Shown: positions 16,237-23,556 of the stretch, one piece after another | Position numbering within the stretch: position 1 is the stretch's first letter | How the letters are laid out: every line of letters starts with the position of its first letter | Position numbers and translations under genes: made by a program | The notes under the pieces: model-generated | The model's database searches: none | The model's input: only the letters and a program-made list of their open reading frames with translations | Told to the model about the DNA's origin: nothing | From: Propionibacteriales bacterium | Lineage (GTDB): Bacteria > Actinomycetota > Actinomycetes > Propionibacteriales > Nocardioidaceae | Length of the DNA: 37,587 bases | Direction: 5' to 3' | Assembly: GCA_009379735.1 (NCBI GenBank) | Contig: WHTB01000007.1 | Location: forward strand, 1 to 37,587

Positions 16237-17762
16237 CCGGGACTGCCGTTTCCACCGAACCCGACCGGACCGACGGCTGGGACGTCGACGTGGTCGTCGT
16301 GGGCGCCGGCAACGCCGCGCTGGTCGCCGCGCTGACCGCGCACGAGTCGGGCGCCCGGGTGCTGGTGCTCGAGGCCGCGCCGCACGCCGAGCGTGGCGGC
16401 AACAGCCGCTTCAGCGGCGGCATCTTCCGCTGTGTCCATGATGGCCTGGAGAGCCTGCTGCCGCTGGTCACCGACGAGTCGCGCCAGTGGGCCGAGCACG
16501 TGCAGGTGGACCCGTACCCGGCGACGCGCTACCGCGACGAGCTCGACCGGGCGACCGACGGCCGCAGCGAGCCCGGCCTGGCCGACCGCCTGGTCGACGA
16601 CTCCTTCGCCACAGTGCGGTGGATGGCCGAGCACGGCGTGCGCTGGGAGCTCACCGTCGGCAAGCTGATCGACCCGGAGCGGATCCCGGCGGGGGAGCGG
16701 TACTCGCTGCCGCCGGGTGGCGCGCTCAGGTCGGCGAACGAGGGCGTCGGCCTGGTCGAGGACCTGTTCCGCATCGTCGAGGCGGCCGACATCGAGGTCT
16801 GGTACGACGCCCCGGTCGTCGACCTGGTGATGAGCGGGTCGACCTGCCAGGGCGTCACGGTGCGGCGACCTGACGGCGACATCGAGGTGCGCGGGGTCGT
16901 GGTGCTGGCGGCCGGTGGCTTCGAGGCCAACCCCGAGCTGCGGCAGCGCTGGCTCGGTCCCGGGTGGGACCTGGTCAAGGTACGAGGCACCCGCTTCAAC
17001 ATGGGTACGGTCCTGGTCGCGGCGCTGGACGCCGGTGCGCAGCCGACCGGGCACTGGGGCGGCTGCCACGCGGTGCCGTTGGACGCCGCGGCGCCGGCGG
17101 TCGGCGAGCTCCGCCTGACCGACCGGATGAGCAGGTACAGCTACCCGTACGCGCTGCTGCTCAACCGGGCCGGCGAGCGCTTCGTCGACGAGGGCGAGGA
17201 CGAGGTCTGGCTGACGTACGCCAAGACCGGGACCGCCGTCCGGGCCCAGGACAAGGCGTGGGCGTTCCAGCTGTTCGACGCCAAGACCACTCATCTGCTG
17301 GAGCCGCGGTACTCCACCGGCACCCCGCTGACCGCCGACGACCTGCCGACCCTCGCCGGGCTGCTCGGCGTTGACCCGCAGGCGCTGGTGGACACGGTCG
17401 AGACGTTCAACGCGGCCTGCCCCGACGGCGACTTCGACCCGTTCCGCACGGACGGGCTGCGGGCGGCGCCGCCGGGCCAGCCGGCGAAGTCGAACTGGGC
17501 GCAGCGGATCGACACCCCGCCGTACGTGGCGTACCCCGTGACCTGTGGGATCACGTTCACCTACGGCGGCCTGAAGATCGACGACTCCGGTCGGGTGCTC
17601 GACGTGGCCGGTCGGGTGATGCCGGGGCTGCACGCCACCGGCGAGATCACCGGTGGGTTCTTCTTCCACAACTATCCCGCGGGCGCCGGCCTGACCCGCG
17701 GCGCCGTCTTCGGCCGGTTGGCCGGGCAGGGTGCGGCGGCCGAGTCGCTGGCCCGGAGGTGA
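16233..17762 (+). CDS. FAD-dependent TcuA-type (tricarballylate dehydrogenase-like) flavoprotein 1
   Basis: Flavoprotein of the fumarate reductase/succinate dehydrogenase fold, 509 residues, closest in appearance to TcuA, which oxidises tricarballylate to cis-aconitate. The FAD-binding GxGxxA motif is VVVVGAGNAALVAAL at about 20-34, then RGGNSRFSGG near 52-61. Later landmarks are GVVVLAAGGFEAN, RFVDEGEDEVWLTYAKTG, VTCGITFTYGGLKID and the C-terminal GLHATGEITGGFFFHNYPAGAGLTRGAVFG. GTG 16233 overlaps the permease stop, so uptake and oxidation are translationally coupled. TcuB, the usual electron-transfer partner, is absent from the window. A paralog follows at 19674. The substrate is probably a saturated di- or tricarboxylate (inference). 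Confidence 0.9.
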   Translation: MTGTAVSTEPDRTDGWDVDVVVVGAGNAALVAALTAHESGARVLVLEAAPHAERGGNSRFSGGIFRCVHDGLESLLPLVTDESRQWAEHVQVDPYPATRYRDELDRATDGRSEPGLADRLVDDSFATVRWMAEHGVRWELTVGKLIDPERIPAGERYSLPPGGALRSANEGVGLVEDLFRIVEAADIEVWYDAPVVDLVMSGSTCQGVTVRRPDGDIEVRGVVVLAAGGFEANPELRQRWLGPGWDLVKVRGTRFNMGTVLVAALDAGAQPTGHWGGCHAVPLDAAAPAVGELRLTDRMSRYSYPYALLLNRAGERFVDEGEDEVWLTYAKTGTAVRAQDKAWAFQLFDAKTTHLLEPRYSTGTPLTADDLPTLAGLLGVDPQALVDTVETFNAACPDGDFDPFRTDGLRAAPPGQPAKSNWAQRIDTPPYVAYPVTCGITFTYGGLKIDDSGRVLDVAGRVMPGLHATGEITGGFFFHNYPAGAGLTRGAVFGRLAGQGAAAESLARR

Positions 17763-18295
17763 ACCGCCGCGCGGTCTCCGACGCCGCCTTGCTGCTGGCC
17801 GGTGGGACGGTCGGCGCGGCTGCCCTGACGCTCGCCAAGGTGCCCGCCGGCACCCTGGTCGGTGCGGTCGTCGGCAGCGCCGTCGCCAACCGGCTGAGCG
17901 CCCGGAGGTCGGAGCTGCCGGCGGAGGTGGCGCAGCGGTCGCTCCCGACCCCGGTACGCGTGGTCGGCATGGTGCTGCTCGGCTGCGTGGCCGGCGTCCG
18001 GCTGGACCGGGGCACGCTGCACAACCTGGCCGAGGTGGCGCTGCCGCTCGGGATCGGGGTGCTGCTGCTGCTGGCCGTGAACGTGCTGGTCGCCGCCGTG
18101 CTGGTGCGCCGGTACGGCATCGACCCGCTGACCGCGGTGCTGGCCTGCGCACCGGGCGGGGTCAGCGAGATCGCGGTGACCGCGTCGCAGCTGGGCGCCC
18201 GGACCGGCGTCGTGCTGTCGGTGCACATGGTGCGGGTGCTTGCGGTGGTGCTGGTCGTGCTCCCGCTGCTGGTCGCGGTTCTGGGGCGTCCGTGA
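17759..18295 (+). CDS. Half-size AbrB-duplication-domain membrane protein, first half
   Basis: Integral membrane protein of 178 residues with one copy of the AbrB duplication domain; despite the database name this family is not the Bacillus AbrB DNA-binding protein. Hydrophobic segments run through DAALLLAGGTVGAAALTLA, VVGMVLLGCVAGV, LPLGIGVLLLLAVNVLVAAVLV and VVLSVHMVRVLAVVLVVLPLLVAVL. The conserved core is ACAPGGVSEIAVTASQLGA. Typical family members, such as the E. coli protein of ~350 residues, hold two such domains in one chain. Here the second domain is the next gene, overlapping by four bases. GTG 17759 also overlaps the flavoprotein stop. The function of the family is uncertain, but a transport-related role in the operon fits its place. 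Confidence 0.85.
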   Translation: MNRRAVSDAALLLAGGTVGAAALTLAKVPAGTLVGAVVGSAVANRLSARRSELPAEVAQRSLPTPVRVVGMVLLGCVAGVRLDRGTLHNLAEVALPLGIGVLLLLAVNVLVAAVLVRRYGIDPLTAVLACAPGGVSEIAVTASQLGARTGVVLSVHMVRVLAVVLVVLPLLVAVLGRP

Positions 18296-18813
18296 GCCCG
18301 GGGGAGATGGCGCTGCTGCTGGCCAGCGGTGCGGCCGGGGCAGCGGCCGGTCGGCTGCTGCGGCTGCCGATGTGGCCGATGACCGGCGCGCTGGCCGGGG
18401 CCGCGCTGATGCACCTGATGGTCGGTGGGCACTTCGTGGCCCCGGGCTGGTGGAGTGTCCTGGCGCAGGTGCTGGTCGGCACCGCGGTCGGTGCCACGGT
18501 CGCTCCGAACCTGCTGCGCGAGTTCAGGTCTGTGCTGGTGCCGGGCGCCGTCGCCGTACTGGCGATCGTCGGTATCGGCGTCGGCTGCGGGCTCGCGATC
18601 GGTGCCCTGCACCTGCTGGACCCCACCGTCGCGGTGTTCGGCATGGTGCCGGGCGGGGTCGGCGAGATGGTCGCCGCGGCGACCGCACTAGACGTGGACA
18701 GCGCCCTCGTCGCGGCGATGCACACCGTCCGGCTGCTCGCGGTGCTGTGGCTGCTGCCGGTCCTGGTGCGGTGGGCGCGACGCTGGCCGGCCGGAGGCGA
18801 CGACGATGTCTGA
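18292..18813 (+). CDS. Half-size AbrB-duplication-domain membrane protein, second half
   Basis: Membrane protein of 173 residues with the partner AbrB duplication domain. Its core GMVPGGVGEMVAAATALDVDSALVAAMHTVRLLAVLW aligns directly with the corresponding part of the preceding gene. The two proteins are therefore equivalents of the N- and C-terminal halves of a normal family member and probably assemble. The GTG at 18292 overlaps the previous stop as GTGA, a clean coupled junction rather than an obvious frameshift scar. Last plus-strand gene before the convergent GntR gene, whose stop lies 19 bases on. Confidence 0.85.
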   Translation: MSPGEMALLLASGAAGAAAGRLLRLPMWPMTGALAGAALMHLMVGGHFVAPGWWSVLAQVLVGTAVGATVAPNLLREFRSVLVPGAVAVLAIVGIGVGCGLAIGALHLLDPTVAVFGMVPGGVGEMVAAATALDVDSALVAAMHTVRLLAVLWLLPVLVRWARRWPAGGDDDV

Positions 18814-18832
18814 CCGCCTCCGTGGCTTCGGC

Positions 18833-19570
18833 TCAGGTGCCGAGCACCATCGCCAGCCTGATCTCCCGGGCCCGGTGCATGTGCTCCTTGGCGGCGCGCT
18901 CGGCGGCCTCGCCGTCGCGTGCCTCGACCGCCCGGACGATCGCGTCGTGCTCGTTCGCGACCTCCTCGGGCCGGCCGTGATGGGCGAATGTCGTCACCGG
19001 CAGTCGGCGGACGGCATGCTCCACCTGGCCGAGGAAGCGAGACAGGTACGGGTTGGCGGCGGCCTCACGCAGCGCCCGGTGGAACGTCAGGTTCTGCCGC
19101 GCCAGTGCTGCTGTGTCGCCGCCGGCTCCGGAGGTCGCCATCTCGGCCTGGATGCGGTCGAGCTCCTGCACCAGCCCCGGTGGGCAGCGCACCGCGGCGA
19201 GCCGAGCGGCCAGTCCCTCGAGGTTCTCGCGGACGACGTACAGCGCGAGCACGTCCTCCAGCGACAGCGGCGCGACCACGGTGCCGTGGTGTGCGGTCTT
19301 CACCGCCAGCCCCTCGTCCGCGAGCCGGCGCAGGGCCTCGCGTACGGGCGTCCGGCTCACCTCGAACGCGCCGGCCAGCAGGTCCTCGCGCAGCCAGGTG
19401 GACGGCGCCAGCACGCCGTCCAGGATCGCCTCGCGCATGGCGTCGGTGACGGCGTCGGTCGTCCGCCCACGGGCCGTACCCGGCGGCAGGTAGCTCCGCA
19501 GTGCCTCGGCCGGGTCGGACGACGGGCCGGTCGCGGCGGCGTCGTCGGCCTGCGATCCATGGGTCGTCAC
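18833..19570 (-). CDS. GntR-family (FCD/FadR subgroup) transcriptional regulator
   Basis: A 245-residue regulator. The N-terminal winged helix spans about residues 36-98, with LREDLLAGAFEVSRTPVREALRRLADEGL containing the recognition helix (SRTPVREAL). The C-terminal all-helical FCD domain has the metal/ligand-site pattern of this subgroup: RENLEGLAARLAA, FHRALREAAANPYL and NEHDAIVRAVEARDGEAAERAAKEHM. FCD proteins usually sense organic acids and repress their catabolic genes. The gene lies between the two catabolic units and is divergent from the second flavoprotein. GTG 19570 has no clear ribosome site and may be leaderless. Its likely operator is TTGCATGCAA (see 11717 and 19631). Confidence 0.92.
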   Translation of the reverse strand: MTTHGSQADDAAATGPSSDPAEALRSYLPPGTARGRTTDAVTDAMREAILDGVLAPSTWLREDLLAGAFEVSRTPVREALRRLADEGLAVKTAHHGTVVAPLSLEDVLALYVVRENLEGLAARLAAVRCPPGLVQELDRIQAEMATSGAGGDTAALARQNLTFHRALREAAANPYLSRFLGQVEHAVRRLPVTTFAHHGRPEEVANEHDAIVRAVEARDGEAAERAAKEHMHRAREIRLAMVLGT

Positions 19571-19594
19571 GAGGGTGAGCGTAGTGCAGATTTC

Positions 19595-19642
19595 TTGGAC
19601 ACGAAACAGTTTGGGTACAATTCCTAGTGAGTTGCATGCAAT
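19595..19642 (+). promoter_or_regulatory. Promoter with overlapping GntR operator, copy 2
   Basis: TACAAT at 19616-19621 is a good -10 box, with TTGGAC at 19595-19600 or TCTTGG two bases earlier as -35 (spacing 15 or 17). GTTGCATGCAAT at 19631-19642, the exact reverse complement of the site at 11717-11728, lies nine bases after the -10, at the expected transcription start. A repressor bound there would block the flavoprotein-2 promoter. Promoter call from motifs only. Confidence 0.55.
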
Positions 19643-19673
19643 CTTGCCCGGGACATGAGGGAGCTGAGGTCAC

Positions 19674-21164
19674 GTGACACGGACGGTCGTGGTGGTGGGA
19701 GCCGGGAATGCGGCGTTGTGTGCGGCGCTCGCGGCGCGGGACCAGGGCGCCGAGGTCACCGTCCTCGAGCGGGCGCCGAAGCACCTCCGCGGCGGCAACA
19801 CGGCCTTCACCGCGGGTGCGATGCGGGTGGCGTACGACGGGGTGGACGACCTGCGGCGGCTGATGCCCGACCTCAGCGACGAGGAGGTGGCCGTCACCGA
19901 CTTCGGCAGCTACCCGACCGAGGCGTTCCTCGACGACCTGGCCCGAGTGACGGAGTACCGCACCGACCCCGAGCTGGCGGGCATCCTCGTCGAGCAGAGC
20001 CTGCCGACCGTGCTGTGGATGCGCGACAAGGGGGTGCGGTTCGTGCCGATCTACGGCCGCCAGGCGTTCAAGGTCGAGGGCAGGTTCACATTCTGGGGCG
20101 GCCTGACGGTCGAGGTCTCCGGCGGTGGCCCCGGTCTGGTCGAGTCGCTGACGGCCGCCGCCGAGCGCGAGGGCGTCACCGTCGAGTACGGCGCGCATGT
20201 GCTGTCGCTGCTGCACGATGACGACGGCGTGCACGGCGTACTCGTGCGGCAGGACGGACGTAGCCGCGAGGTGCGCGCCGACGCGGTGGTGCTGGCCAGC
20301 GGCGGCTTCCAGTCCAACACCGAGATGCGCACCCGCTACCTGGGGCCGTCCTGGGACCTCGCCAAGGTGCGCGGCACGATGTACAACACCGGCGACGGCA
20401 TCACGATGGCGCTGGCGATCGGCGCCAGCCCGACCGGCAACTGGTCCGGCTGCCACGCCGTCGGCTGGGAGCTGAACGCCCCTGAGTTCGGCGACCTGGC
20501 GGTGGGCGACCTCTTCCAGAAGCACAGCTACCCGTGGGGGGTGATGGTCAACGCCGAGGGCCGGCGGTTCGTCGACGAGGGTGCGGACTTCCGCAACTAC
20601 ACCTACGCGAAGTACGGCCGCCGGATCCTCGAGCAGCCGGGTCACTTCGCGTGGCAGGTCTTCGACGCCAAGGTCACGCACCTGCTGCGCGACGAGTACC
20701 GGATCCGGCAGGTTACGAAGGTGACCGCCCCGACGCTGGAGCAGCTGGCGACCAAGCTGGACGGCGTGGACGCCGATGCCTTCCTGGGCGAGATGGCCGC
20801 GTACAACGAGGCCGTCGACACCGCGACCGCGTTCAACCCGAACGTCAAGGACGGTCGGGCGACCCACGGCCTCGACGTCGACAAGACCAACTGGGCGAAC
20901 CCGATCGACGAGGGCCCGTTCGAGGCGTACGCCGTCACCTGCGGCATCACGTTCACCTTCGGCGGCCTCCGGATCGACCCGAGCGCCAGGGTGCTGGACA
21001 CCGACCTGCAGCCGATTCCCGGGCTGTATGCGGCCGGGGAGCTCGTCGGCGGCATCTTCTACTTCAACTACCCGGGTGGCAGCGGGCTGACCAACGGGTC
21101 GGTGTTCGGGCGGATCGCCGGGACCGGGGCGGCGACGCCGGCGCGTAGGACTGCCGATGTCTGA
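19674..21164 (+). CDS. FAD-dependent TcuA-type flavoprotein 2
   Basis: Second TcuA-like flavoprotein, 496 residues, clearly homologous to the one at 16233 along its whole length but far from identical. Shared landmarks are VVVVGAGNAALCAAL (5-19), RGGNTAFTAG, VVLASGGFQSN, SYPWGVMVNAEGRRFVDEG, NYTYAKYG, AVTCGITFTFGGLRID and AGELVGGIFYFNYPGGSGLTNGSVFG. It is more compact at the N-terminus, starting directly with the Rossmann strand. GTG 19674 is preceded by GAGG. It is divergent from gntR and shares its stop region with the next gene (8-base overlap). Two paralogs under one regulator suggest two successive or stereochemically different oxidations (inference). Confidence 0.9.
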   Translation: MTRTVVVVGAGNAALCAALAARDQGAEVTVLERAPKHLRGGNTAFTAGAMRVAYDGVDDLRRLMPDLSDEEVAVTDFGSYPTEAFLDDLARVTEYRTDPELAGILVEQSLPTVLWMRDKGVRFVPIYGRQAFKVEGRFTFWGGLTVEVSGGGPGLVESLTAAAEREGVTVEYGAHVLSLLHDDDGVHGVLVRQDGRSREVRADAVVLASGGFQSNTEMRTRYLGPSWDLAKVRGTMYNTGDGITMALAIGASPTGNWSGCHAVGWELNAPEFGDLAVGDLFQKHSYPWGVMVNAEGRRFVDEGADFRNYTYAKYGRRILEQPGHFAWQVFDAKVTHLLRDEYRIRQVTKVTAPTLEQLATKLDGVDADAFLGEMAAYNEAVDTATAFNPNVKDGRATHGLDVDKTNWANPIDEGPFEAYAVTCGITFTFGGLRIDPSARVLDTDLQPIPGLYAAGELVGGIFYFNYPGGSGLTNGSVFGRIAGTGAATPARRTADV

Positions 21165-22224
21165 CGACGCTCTCGAGCTGGCCGTGATCCGCGGCGACGG
21201 CATCGGTCCCGAGCTGGTGGACAGCGCCCTCGAGGTGCTGGCGGCGGTCTGCGCCGCGGAGTCGCTGACGCTGCGCGTACTCGACGAGCCCGGGGGCGCG
21301 GCCCACTACCGCTCGACGGGGGAGCCGTTGCCGCCCGGGGCGCTGGAGCGGTTGCGGCGGGCCGACGGCATTCTGAAGGGCCCGGTCGGGCTCCCGGAGG
21401 TCCGGCACCCCGACGGCACGGAGGCCGGCCTGCTGGGCGGGGTGATGCGGATCGGGCTGGACACGTACGCCAACGTACGACCGATCCGGCTGCTGCCGGG
21501 CGTCACCGGCGCGACCCGCCACGAGCCCGGCCAGATCGGCTACGTCATCGTCCGGGAGAACACCGAGGGGCTGTACCTCTCCCGCGGGGCCGGCGTGGCC
21601 ACCCACCACGCCGCGTGCGACCAGCTGCTGGTCACGCGCGCCGGCACCGAGCGGGTGGTGCGGCACGCGTTCGAGCTGGCCGTTGGTCGGGCCGGCGCCC
21701 CGTCCGACGGCGTCAGCCGGGTGACGTGCGTCGACAAGAGCAACGTGCTGCGCAGCTTCGCGCTGTTCCGCGAGGTGTTCGACGAGGTGGCGGGCGAGTA
21801 CGCCGAGGTGGCGGCGGAGCACCTGTACGCCGACGCGGCGGCCTACGAGCTGGTCGCCCGGCCCGAACGGTTCGACGTGCTGGTGATGGAGAACTTCCTC
21901 GGCGACATCCTCAGCGATGTCGGCGCCGCGACGGTCGGCGGCCTCGGCATGTGCCCCTCTGGCAACATCGGTGCGTCGGCCGCGTACTTCGAGCCGATCC
22001 ACGGCAGCGCGCCGTCGATCGCCGGCCGCGACCTGGCCAACCCGGTGTCGCAGCTGTTGAGCGCCGGAATGCTGTTGAGGCACGCGCAGCAGCCGGCCGC
22101 CGCGGACCGGCTGGAGCGAGCCGTCGAGGCGGCGTTCGCCGACGGCGCGGTGCGGCTGCGGGGGGACGGAACTCCTGAGCTGGGCACGCGCGCGGTGACC
22201 CGAGCAGTGGTCGCGCGGGTGTGA
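21157..22224 (+). CDS. Isocitrate/isopropylmalate-dehydrogenase-family beta-decarboxylating dehydrogenase
   Basis: NAD(P)-dependent oxidative decarboxylase for (2R)-2-hydroxy acids carrying a 3-carboxylate, 355 residues. Family landmarks are AVIRGDGIGPE (9-19), VRENTEGLY with catalytic Tyr140, CVDKSNVLR with catalytic Lys194, metal ligands Asp226, Asp250 and Asp254 (MENFLGDILSD), and FEPIHGSAPSIAG near 278-290. Length and motifs fit the isopropylmalate/tartrate/homoisocitrate branch rather than the large isocitrate dehydrogenases. No leu genes surround it, so leucine synthesis is unlikely. Its ATG overlaps the flavoprotein stop. In context it probably oxidises and decarboxylates a hydroxy-tricarboxylate made by the island. 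How the hydroxy acid arises is not explained by any gene here. Confidence 0.88.
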   Translation: MSDDALELAVIRGDGIGPELVDSALEVLAAVCAAESLTLRVLDEPGGAAHYRSTGEPLPPGALERLRRADGILKGPVGLPEVRHPDGTEAGLLGGVMRIGLDTYANVRPIRLLPGVTGATRHEPGQIGYVIVRENTEGLYLSRGAGVATHHAACDQLLVTRAGTERVVRHAFELAVGRAGAPSDGVSRVTCVDKSNVLRSFALFREVFDEVAGEYAEVAAEHLYADAAAYELVARPERFDVLVMENFLGDILSDVGAATVGGLGMCPSGNIGASAAYFEPIHGSAPSIAGRDLANPVSQLLSAGMLLRHAQQPAAADRLERAVEAAFADGAVRLRGDGTPELGTRAVTRAVVARV

Positions 22225-22254
22225 GGCGCCCTGGCGATATGCATGGCGACGAGG

Positions 22255-22629
22255 TCAGCGGACCACGAGGCAGAACGGGTGCCCGGCCGGGTCGCGGTAG
22301 GTCCGCCACGGCACCGGCGCTCCGTCCGCCCCGGGACGTGGCGACGTACGCGCTTCGACGAAGGTCGCGCCGGCCGCGAGTACCGCCTCGTGCGCGGCCG
22401 TGAGGTCATCGACGAGTACGTCGAAGTGCGTCCCGGTCTCGGGTGGCGGGTCGTCGCTGGCCTGGAACGACAGCCGCTGGCCGTGCGGTGGCGGCTCGAG
22501 GGTGACCCAGCCGGGGTACCACTCGGTCGGCCTGCCCCCGAGCAGCGCCGCCCAGAACGCCGCCAGGGCGGGTGGGTCGGCACAGTCAAGGACGATCTCG
22601 CGGATCCACCCGATCGGCGCGCCGCTCAC
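22255..22629 (-). CDS. VOC (glyoxalase-like) superfamily protein
   Basis: A 124-residue single-module VOC protein, like the many glyoxalase-like proteins of actinobacteria. IREIVLDCADPPALAAFWAALLGG is the first beta-alpha unit, and THFDVLVDDLTAAHEAVLAAGATFVEARTSP with WRTYRDPAGHPFCLVVR is the second. GTG 22629 overlaps the stop of the DUF2236 gene (GTGA). Function is unknown: relatives include isomerases, dioxygenases and binding proteins for toxic compounds. Confidence 0.85.
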   Translation of the reverse strand: MSGAPIGWIREIVLDCADPPALAAFWAALLGGRPTEWYPGWVTLEPPPHGQRLSFQASDDPPPETGTHFDVLVDDLTAAHEAVLAAGATFVEARTSPRPGADGAPVPWRTYRDPAGHPFCLVVR

Positions 22630-23510
22630 GAGGCACGAGCGGTGTCGGGCGGCGGGGTCAGCGCCCAGCGGATCGTGCCGGTGGCGACCGTGCCGAGCAC
22701 CCGTACGACGGTCGCCTCCGAGAGCGGGAGGTACGGCAACCTCAGCGGACGTCGGCTCCACGGCGGCATCAACCCGACCGCGGCGGCGGCGAGCACGCCG
22801 TACGCCGGTCGCGCGACCCACGGCAGCGGTGGGCTCCAGAGCACGAACCGGATGGCGTCGCGGGCCTCCGGCGTGCTTGCCAGCTCGGGCCGGTAGGCCT
22901 CGATCTGGTCGCGCAGCTCCTGCTCGGTGGTCGGTGGGTCGGTGACGCCGAGGGCCCGTGCGACCAGCGCGGTGTCGATGATGTACCCGTCACGCTCGGC
23001 CTGGTCGAGCGGCGCCGAGCCGTAGCGCACGTACGCACGCAGGAAGCTGTCGACCTCGGCGATGTGCACCCAGCGGAGCAGGTGCGGATCGGACGCCGCG
23101 TACGGCACACCCACGGCCGTCGTGCCGGTGACCGCCTCGTGCACGGCGCGGACCCGATCGACGGCGGCCTGCGCGTCCTCGGCGGTGCCGAACGTCGTCA
23201 CCGCGAGGAACCGGCTGGTGCGGGCGATGCGTCCCCACGGGTCGCCGCGGAACCCCGAGTGCGCGCTGACGGCGGCCATCGCGAGCGGGTGCATCGACTG
23301 CAGCATCAGCGCCCGGATACCGCCGATGAACATCGACGCGTCACCGTGCACGCGACGGATCGGACGGTCGTCGGCGAACCAGCGCGGTCCGGGGGTGTCG
23401 TGGATGCGGGACCGGTGCATCGGCCCATCCGGACCGGCGACCTTGAGGAAGAGGGCACGTCCGATCCGGGTACGCAGGTCGCCGACGGCCGGGAGGCTCA
23501 CGTCTCTCAT
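22626..23510 (-). CDS. DUF2236 / MpaB-family oxygenase-like protein
   Basis: A 294-residue protein of the DUF2236 family, which includes latex-clearing protein and MpaB-type haem oxygenases. Visible pattern: MFIGGIRALMLQSMHPLAMAAVSAHSGFRGDPWGRIARTSRFL near 61-103, a histidine- and arginine-rich helix pair, then LLRWVHIAEVDSFLRAYVRYG, which contains the conserved His expected to contact haem. The ATG at 23510 was chosen because GAGG lies four bases upstream; ATG 23513 and GTG 23522 are in frame. Coupled to the downstream VOC gene. Whether it is a true oxygenase is not known for most members. Confidence 0.87.
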   Translation of the reverse strand: MRDVSLPAVGDLRTRIGRALFLKVAGPDGPMHRSRIHDTPGPRWFADDRPIRRVHGDASMFIGGIRALMLQSMHPLAMAAVSAHSGFRGDPWGRIARTSRFLAVTTFGTAEDAQAAVDRVRAVHEAVTGTTAVGVPYAASDPHLLRWVHIAEVDSFLRAYVRYGSAPLDQAERDGYIIDTALVARALGVTDPPTTEQELRDQIEAYRPELASTPEARDAIRFVLWSPPLPWVARPAYGVLAAAAVGLMPPWSRRPLRLPYLPLSEATVVRVLGTVATGTIRWALTPPPDTARAS

Positions 23511-23556
23511 CATGCCTCGCACCCGTCGAGTCGGCCTGAAGTCGGTGCCGGAGTGG

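Noticed and set aside
16209-18152. 647-codon minus-strand frame over the flavoprotein and AbrB genes
   Set aside because: Low-complexity Arg/Pro/Ala product, no motif, fully overlapped by recognisable plus-strand genes with coupled starts and stops.
18285-18300. Frameshift pseudogene in the AbrB pair
   Set aside because: The GTGA stop-start overlap and intact domain cores on both sides look like coupled genes; the alternative is kept only as a check.
19065-21203. 712-codon minus-strand frame across gntR and flavoprotein 2
   Set aside because: Shadow frame: most of its length is antisense to a clear FAD enzyme, and it runs through the promoter/operator region.
21157-22224. Calling the dehydrogenase leuB or icd
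   Set aside because: No leucine genes are nearby, and length and context fit a catabolic beta-decarboxylating dehydrogenase of unknown substrate.
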